Assembly: GCA_036505015.1 (NCBI GenBank)
Contig: DASXUC010000116.1
Span: 5,272-69,271 of the forward strand
DNA: 64,000 nt
DNA from: DASXUC01 sp036505015
Lineage (GTDB): Bacteria > Sysuimicrobiota > Sysuimicrobiia > Sysuimicrobiales > Kaftiobacteriaceae
Reading direction: 5' to 3'
This document shows positions 59,570 through 64,000 of the stretch, piece by piece; the stretch's first letter is position 1; every line of letters begins with the position of its first letter. Position numbers and translations under genes: made by a program. The notes beneath the pieces are model-generated. The model was not told the DNA's origin, made no database searches, and saw nothing but the letters and a program-made list of their open reading frames with translations.

Positions 59570-60869
59570 GTGGCCTGCCCTCCTGATCACCGGTGGTCGC
59601 GTCGTTGACCCCGCCGGGGCGCTGGACCGGATGGCCGACGTGCTGATTGAGGGTGGACGTATCCGTGACGTCGCCACCGGCATCTCCGCTGAGGGCCGCC
59701 GCGTGCTTGACGCCGATGGACTTGTCGTGGTCCCGGGCCTGATCGACCTACACGCCCACCTGCGGGATCCGGGACAGACTCACAAGGAAGACATCGCCAG
59801 CGGCACGCTGGCCGCCGTCCGCGGTGGCTTCACGTCGATCGCCTGCATGGCAAATACGGTGCCGCCGATCGACCATCCCACCGTGGTGGAGTATGTCCGC
59901 AGCGTAGCGGCCAAAAGCGCCGCCTGCCGGGTGTACCCGATCGGAGCCATTACCAAGGGGCTGGCCGGCCAGGAACTGGCCCTCATCGGAGGTCTCGCCG
60001 CCGCCGGCGTCGTGGCCATTTCGGACGATGGGGCCGCGGTCGCAGACGCCGGATTGCTGCGGCGGGCCATGACGTATGCCGCCATGTACGGGCTGCCGGT
60101 GATGGAACACTGCGAGGATCGCGCCCTCTCCGATGCCGGCGTGATGCACGAGGGCACGTGGTCGAGCGTCCTGGGGCTGCACGGGATTCCCGCGGTCGCC
60201 GAGGACACCGTCGTGGCGCGGGACCTCCTGCTCGCCGAATCGACCGGCGCGCATCTCCACGTGCTGCACGTCAGCACGGCCGGCAGCGTGAAGTTGATTC
60301 GGGAGGCGAAGCGCCGCGGCATGCGCGTCACGGCGGAAGTCACACCCCACCATCTCCTGCTGACCGACGAGGCCGTGGCCGGATTCGATGCAAACTTCAA
60401 GATGAACCCGCCGCTGCGATCGCGCGGGGACGTCGCCGCCCTGCGCGAGGCCTTGACCGATGGGACGATCGACGCCATCGCCACCGACCATGCCCCGCAC
60501 ACCGTCGAAGAGAAGACGGTCGAATTCGACGCGGCCCCGTTTGGCGTCTCGGGGCTGGAGACGGCGGTCGGTCTGATGTTGACGTTCCTGGTCCGCGCGG
60601 GGGGCCTCGATCTCCCGACCCTCGTCCAGCTGATGAGCACCGGGCCCGCCACCATCCTCGGGCTGCCCTCAGGGCGTCTGGCGCCGGGCGCGCCCGCGGA
60701 CCTGACGCTGCTTGATCTCGATCGTGCCTGGACGGTCGATCCACAGACCTTCGCGTCCAAGTCGCGGAATACACCGTTTACGGGATGGAACCTCATCGGA
60801 AAAGCCGTAGGGACCATCGTGGGGGGCGAGATCAAGTACAGCGAGCTACCCGTGGAGGCGCGATCATGA
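59559..60869 (+). CDS. pyrC: Dihydroorotase
   Basis: 436 aa. DLHAHLRDPGQTHKEDIASG carries the HxH metal ligands and substrate Arg; HCED, LHVLHVS and IATDHAPHTVEEK supply later ligands and the catalytic Asp. PGLIDLH, the gap-free class I length and the closing GxxVxG-like strand fit PyrC of the type that partners PyrB. It overlaps pyrB at the start and pyrD at the end (ATGA). Confidence 0.96.
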   Translation: MATEWPALLITGGRVVDPAGALDRMADVLIEGGRIRDVATGISAEGRRVLDADGLVVVPGLIDLHAHLRDPGQTHKEDIASGTLAAVRGGFTSIACMANTVPPIDHPTVVEYVRSVAAKSAACRVYPIGAITKGLAGQELALIGGLAAAGVVAISDDGAAVADAGLLRRAMTYAAMYGLPVMEHCEDRALSDAGVMHEGTWSSVLGLHGIPAVAEDTVVARDLLLAESTGAHLHVLHVSTAGSVKLIREAKRRGMRVTAEVTPHHLLLTDEAVAGFDANFKMNPPLRSRGDVAALREALTDGTIDAIATDHAPHTVEEKTVEFDAAPFGVSGLETAVGLMLTFLVRAGGLDLPTLVQLMSTGPATILGLPSGRLAPGAPADLTLLDLDRAWTVDPQTFASKSRNTPFTGWNLIGKAVGTIVGGEIKYSELPVEARS

Positions 60870-61891
60870 AGGGCGGGAACAAGGGAACAAGGGAACAGGG
60901 GAACAAGGTACAGCCGGAGCAACATCCGACACTGACTCGTTCCCTCGTTCCCCCGTTCCCTCGTTCCCCGTCTCTGGCAGTCGAGATCGCCGGCATCACA
61001 TTTACGCACCCGGTACTATCCCCGCCCGGCCCCCTCGGGTTCGGCCGCGAGGTGCAGTCCGTGGTCGATCTCCGCACTTTCGCGGGGTTTGTGACCAAGT
61101 CGGTGACGCTCCAGCCGCGACCCGGTCACGCATATCCGCAGATTGTCGCCACCGATGGGGGATGGTTGAACTCCCTGGGCCTGCCCAACCACGGACTGGC
61201 GGTGTTCCTGGCCAAGGACCTCCCCTTCCTGCGTACGCTGGGCATCCCGATCATTGTCAGCATCGCCGCCGATTCCGAGGCGGACTTTGTCTCGCTCGCG
61301 ACGTGGCTGGATCAGGAGCAGGGTGTGGCCGCCATTGAAGCCAACATTTCCTGCCCCAACGTCGCCGACGGGATGGCCTTTGGCGTCAGCGCTGACGCCA
61401 CCGCCCGCCTGGTCGCGTCGCTGCGCCGGGCGACGGCACGGCCGCTGTTTGTCAAGCTGACCCCGAACGTTACCGACGTGGTCGGGATTGCGCGGGCGGC
61501 GGAAGACGCCGGCGCCGACGCGCTGTCGCTGATCAACACCCTGCTGGGTCTGGCCATCGACGTCCGCACGAGGCGCCCGAAACTCGGCGCGGTCACGGGC
61601 GGGCTGTCGGGTCCCGCGATCCGTCCCGTCGCCGTGCGCATGGTCTGGGACGTCGCGCGGGCCTGCCGGATCCCGCTCATCGGGATGGGCGGGATCGCGA
61701 CCGCCGCCGACGCCCTGGAGTTCATCATCGCGGGGGCGACGGCCGTGGCCGTTGGATCCGCGGCCATCGATCGGCCCACGGTGGCGACCGATATCCGCGC
61801 AGGGCTGGACGCCTACCTCGTCGAGCATGAGATTGGTGACATCCGCGAATTGATCGGAAGCCTCCAACTTCCGGTGAATGGTGAATCGTGA
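60866..61891 (+). CDS. pyrD: Dihydroorotate dehydrogenase, class 1B-like
   Basis: 341 aa from the ATG at 60866 overlapping the pyrC stop. The first 35 residues are translated tandem repeat (GNKGTREQGNKV .. RSLVPPFPRSPSL), not conserved. The TIM barrel begins LAVEIAGITFTHPVLSPPGPLGF; EANISCPN holds the catalytic Cys of class 1B enzymes, and INTLLGLAIDVRTRRPKLG and PLIGMGGIATAADALEFIIAGATAVAVG bind FMN. Class 1B enzymes normally pair with PyrK, which is not encoded here. The end and the pyrF start lie in another repeat. Confidence 0.94.
   Translation: MKGGNKGTREQGNKVQPEQHPTLTRSLVPPFPRSPSLAVEIAGITFTHPVLSPPGPLGFGREVQSVVDLRTFAGFVTKSVTLQPRPGHAYPQIVATDGGWLNSLGLPNHGLAVFLAKDLPFLRTLGIPIIVSIAADSEADFVSLATWLDQEQGVAAIEANISCPNVADGMAFGVSADATARLVASLRRATARPLFVKLTPNVTDVVGIARAAEDAGADALSLINTLLGLAIDVRTRRPKLGAVTGGLSGPAIRPVAVRMVWDVARACRIPLIGMGGIATAADALEFIIAGATAVAVGSAAIDRPTVATDIRAGLDAYLVEHEIGDIRELIGSLQLPVNGES
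60875..60969 (+). repeat. Tandem-arm hairpin, 8-bp units, inside pyrD coding sequence
   Basis: Left arm 60875-60906: GGGAACAA, GGGAACAA, GGGAACAG, GGGAACAA. Right arm 60938-60969: CGTTCCCT, CGTTCCCC, CGTTCCCT, CGTTCCCC. Starts 9 bp after the pyrD start codon. The same GGGAACA unit occurs at 38539. Confidence 0.9.
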
Positions 61892-61942
61892 ATCGTGAGT
61901 CGGCAGTCGCCAGTCCCCAGTCCCGGGTCCCGGGTCCCGGCG
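61873..61942 (+). repeat. Drifting 7-bp tandem array across the pyrD/pyrF junction
   Basis: Ten heptads in perfect phase: GGTGAAT, GGTGAAT, CGTGAAT, CGTGAGT, CGGCAGT, CGCCAGT, CCCCAGT, CCCGGGT, CCCGGGT, CCCGGCG. The unit changes step by step from one end to the other. It covers the pyrD stop, the overlapping pyrF GTG start and the first 18 pyrF codons. CGTGAAT is also the unit at 47672. Confidence 0.9.
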
Positions 61943-62613
61943 GTGCGCGTCTGATTGTCGCCCTCGACGTGCCGTCGCTCAATGCGGCTGCGGCGCTGGT
62001 GGGCGAACTCATCGGCGTCGTGGACTGGTTCAAAGTCGGGTCAGAATTGTTCACGGCTGCGGGACCCGACGCGGTGGAACTGGTTCTCGGCCGCGGGGGG
62101 CGCGTCTTCCTGGACCTGAAATATCACGACATCCCCACCACGGTGGGCGGCGCGGTCGCCGCCGCCGCCTCGCTCGGCGTCTCCATGCTCGATGTCCACG
62201 TGGCGGGTGGGCGGGAGATGCTGCGCGCTGCCGTCGAAGCCCGAACCTCAACGCCCGCTGCCCGCCTCGCGCTCCTGGGCGTGACCCTGTTGACCAGCGA
62301 CCCTGACACTGCCGCGGCACCGCGCGTGCTCGAATGGGCCCGCGGGGCCCGGGACGCAGGGCTGCAGGGGGTCGTCGCGTCCGCACTCGAGGCGGCGGCG
62401 ATCAAGGCCGCCTGTGGCCGCGACTTTCTGGTCGTGACCCCCGGGATCAGGCCATCAACCGCGAGCCATCATGACCAGCGGCGGATCATGACCCCGCATC
62501 AGGCCAGCGCAGCCGGGAGCGACTATCTGGTGGTCGGACGTCCCATCACCCAAGCTGCGGATCCCCGTCGGGCCGCGGAGGAGATTCTCAGGCAGATCGA
62601 CGAAACCCCCTAG
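61888..62613 (+). CDS. pyrF: Orotidine-5'-phosphate decarboxylase
   Basis: 241 aa from the GTG at 61888 (GTGA overlap with pyrD). The first 20 residues (MNRESAVASPQSRVPGPGG) are repeat-encoded. LIVALDVPS starts the fold; FLDLKYHDIPTTVGGAV contains the Lys/Asp catalytic array; VTPGIRP and VVGRPITQAADP form the phosphate site. It converts OMP to UMP, the effector that PyrR senses. pyrE follows 5 bp downstream. Confidence 0.95.
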   Translation: MNRESAVASPQSRVPGPGGARLIVALDVPSLNAAAALVGELIGVVDWFKVGSELFTAAGPDAVELVLGRGGRVFLDLKYHDIPTTVGGAVAAAASLGVSMLDVHVAGGREMLRAAVEARTSTPAARLALLGVTLLTSDPDTAAAPRVLEWARGARDAGLQGVVASALEAAAIKAACGRDFLVVTPGIRPSTASHHDQRRIMTPHQASAAGSDYLVVGRPITQAADPRRAAEEILRQIDETP

Positions 62614-62618
62614 GACGG

Positions 62619-63221
62619 ATGGATCCCTCGGAACTCGAAGCACTGCTCCACCACGTGGGCGCGATTCAGCAGGGGCACTTCCTGCTGAGTTCGGGTATGC
62701 ACAGCACCCATTACATTCAATGCGCTCTGCTGCTCCAGTATCCGCAGCATGCCGAGCGGGTGGGCCGGGCGCTGGCCGGACGGTTCAGCGCGCAGGCGCC
62801 GTCGGTTGTGATCGGGCCTGCCTACGGCGGGATGATCGTCGCCCATGAAGTGGCCCGGGCGCTGGGGGCGCGCGCAGTATTCGCCGAGCGCGTGGAAGGC
62901 CGGTTTGAGCTGCGACGGTCGTTTGAAATCGCTGCCGGTGAGCCGGTGCTGGTCGTCGAGGACGTGGTCACGACCGGGGCATCAACCCTGGAGGTCAAGC
63001 GTGTGGCGGAACGCCAGGGAGGACGTGTCATCGGCGTCGGGGCCGTCGTCGATCGCAGCGCGGGCCCCTTGGCCTTCGATGCGCCGTTCCACGCCCTGCT
63101 GACGATTCAGGTCGAGACCCACATTGCGGCCCTCTGTCCGATGTGTGCGGCGGGGGAGCCCATCGTCAAACCCGGCAGCCGCAGCCCGCAGAGCGCGGTC
63201 GGGGCCCCACCGCAGCGCTGA
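62619..63221 (+). CDS. pyrE: Orotate phosphoribosyltransferase
   Basis: 200 aa. GHFLLSSGMHSTHYIQCALLLQYP at the start, VIGPAYGGMIVAHEVARALG, FAERVEGRFELRRSFEI and the PRPP loop VLVVEDVVTTGASTLEV are the family blocks. It uses PRPP (from prs at 21400) and orotate to make OMP for PyrF. The final 20 residues are Ser/Pro/Arg-rich and variable. Last gene of the pyr operon. Confidence 0.96.
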   Translation: MDPSELEALLHHVGAIQQGHFLLSSGMHSTHYIQCALLLQYPQHAERVGRALAGRFSAQAPSVVIGPAYGGMIVAHEVARALGARAVFAERVEGRFELRRSFEIAAGEPVLVVEDVVTTGASTLEVKRVAERQGGRVIGVGAVVDRSAGPLAFDAPFHALLTIQVETHIAALCPMCAAGEPIVKPGSRSPQSAVGAPPQR

Positions 63222-63943
63222 GAATCCGAACATTTACCGGGGTCAGGCGGCGATGGGTGGTGGGTCAATTTGGATGAGCGCGGCGGCGGTTATGCTCAGG
63301 GGCGGCCCCTCGCTGCGAGTCGGGCGGCTCGGATTGACGTTGCAGGCCTCACGTTCCCTGCCGCGCTCGCCTGCCAATCTGTAGCTACGGATCACGACGG
63401 TCTCTTCCGCTTCCCGCGACATCGGTGCGGCGATCCTATGTTTCACGGCCTGCGAGATGGTTGCCGCCCTCCAATCTCCGCTCGGGGGCCGCCCCACTCG
63501 CCCGCCGCCGTCCCCTCTGGTCCGTTCCCAGCATCTGCGTGTCACCTTCCGTGGGCTGGTGGAGGACCGCGGAGCGACGTGGCGGCGAGCTGTCGCCGCC
63601 ACTGTGACCCCGCGCCTCCGATCGAATCCCACCGGGGGCCCCGCAAAATGGCTCTGGCCATTTTGTGGGGTAGGCATGAGGGCCGCGTCGCGCACGGCGG
63701 GGCCCCGCATGCAGCGTCGCCCAGGGAGCACGGCGCAGGATGGATCGCGCGGTAATGCGGGGGGGCCCGGAGCAGCGTGCCCGGCCGTCGTGCAGGCCCG
63801 GGTGAGCCCCGCCGATCGTGGCGGGGCGAGCCCGAGCGCTACGCCCGGCGGGTGAGCCGCCCCGAGAGCGGAGCGGCCCTCCACCAGCCTGGCCGAAACC
63901 GAGCAGCGGTTTGAACTGCCCCACTACGCGGCGAAGAGTTCGG
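63222..63943. other. Long gap without a convincing gene
   Basis: About 720 bp. A strong hairpin CCCCGCAAAATGGC (63639-63652) / GCCATTTTGTGGGG (63657-63670) is the clearest structure. A minus-strand frame (63243-63884) and several plus-strand frames overlap; their Arg/Pro/Ala-rich products show no motif. Part may be a mobile-element remnant. No terminator with a T-run was found after pyrE. Confidence 0.45.
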
Positions 63944-63973
63944 TTGACACCCTGAGCGGCGCACTCCTATAAT
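63944..63973 (+). promoter_or_regulatory. Strong sigma-70 promoter at the window end
   Basis: TTGACA at 63944-63949, 18-bp spacer, consensus TATAAT at 63968-63973. A GGAGG (63987-63991) follows, so the gene it drives starts at or just past the end of the window. Confidence 0.8.
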
Positions 63974-64000
63974 GTACGAAAGTTCCCGGAGGCGGTGTGT

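Noticed and set aside
24731..61942. CRISPR array as an explanation of the tandem repeats
   Set aside because: Units are only 7-9 bp with no spacers between them, arms are inverted, and no cas gene is present.
63243..63884. A 213-codon minus-strand open frame
   Set aside because: No start context, Arg/Pro/Ala-rich with no recognisable motif, and other frames are equally open; not called as a gene.

Overview
The window is GC-rich chromosomal DNA from a bacterium with two membranes. It carries a lipid A and LPS-transport cluster, BamA and TamB homologues, a TonB-dependent receptor, and a porin with an S-layer homology (SLH) domain. The combination of an SLH-anchored porin, a SpoIVB-type S55 peptidase, LpxI and Skp-like genes packed with tamB/bamA/lpx/lpt resembles the single outer-membrane cluster of diderm Terrabacteria (Negativicutes, Halanaerobiales and similar deep lineages). 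The exact phylum is inference; no rRNA or tRNA gene was seen.

Layout. 1-6900 is accessory debris with lower GC: a frameshifted OLD-family nuclease, two diverged direct-repeat pairs that look like transposon ends, a gene cut off by one of them, a pair of overlapping genes (LamG-like and Vps62/DUF946-like), and a truncated P-loop gene. 6.9-11.5 kb holds small regulators and stress-type genes (ArsR, tandem SRPBCC, VOC, DinB, a secreted BNR protein, a second ArsR with a permease fragment). 11.5-14.3 kb holds a DUF2630 protein and a MASE1-PP2C-HATPase/STAS partner-switching module. 14.3-20 kb carries a secreted intradiol dioxygenase, a cytochrome P450, a Tat-exported amine oxidase and a DrrAB-type ABC transporter. 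20-25 kb: glmU, prs, wecA-like and wecB make UDP-GlcNAc, PRPP and envelope polysaccharide precursors. 25-50.6 kb is the outer-membrane block: S55 peptidase, TamB, a sigma factor, BamA, three Skp-like proteins, lpxD-lpxC-fabZ-lpxA-lpxI-lpxB, lptC-lptA-lptB-lptF. A cobalamin riboswitch at 50.8-51.0 kb precedes btuB, a DUF6580 membrane protein and a TonB-like gene. Then come an O-antigen-ligase-like protein, a YqgF-like nuclease and the SLH porin. 58.3-63.2 kb is a pyrBCDFE operon with a PyrR-binding leader and an attenuator. The window ends at a strong promoter.

The most unusual signal is structural. At least nine gene junctions between 24.7 and 61.9 kb hold short tandem arrays with a period of 7, 8 or 9 bp. 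At seven of them a second array of the reverse-complement unit follows after a spacer, so that each site can form a hairpin whose two arms are themselves tandem repeats. Unit sequences differ from site to site while the architecture is kept. Two arrays lie inside the translated starts of pyrD and pyrF, and one brackets the pyrB attenuator. Separately, a palindromic element with compensatory changes occurs upstream of the S55 peptidase gene and inside the cobalamin riboswitch, and a 99-bp MITE-like element sits at the stop codon of the ABC ATPase.
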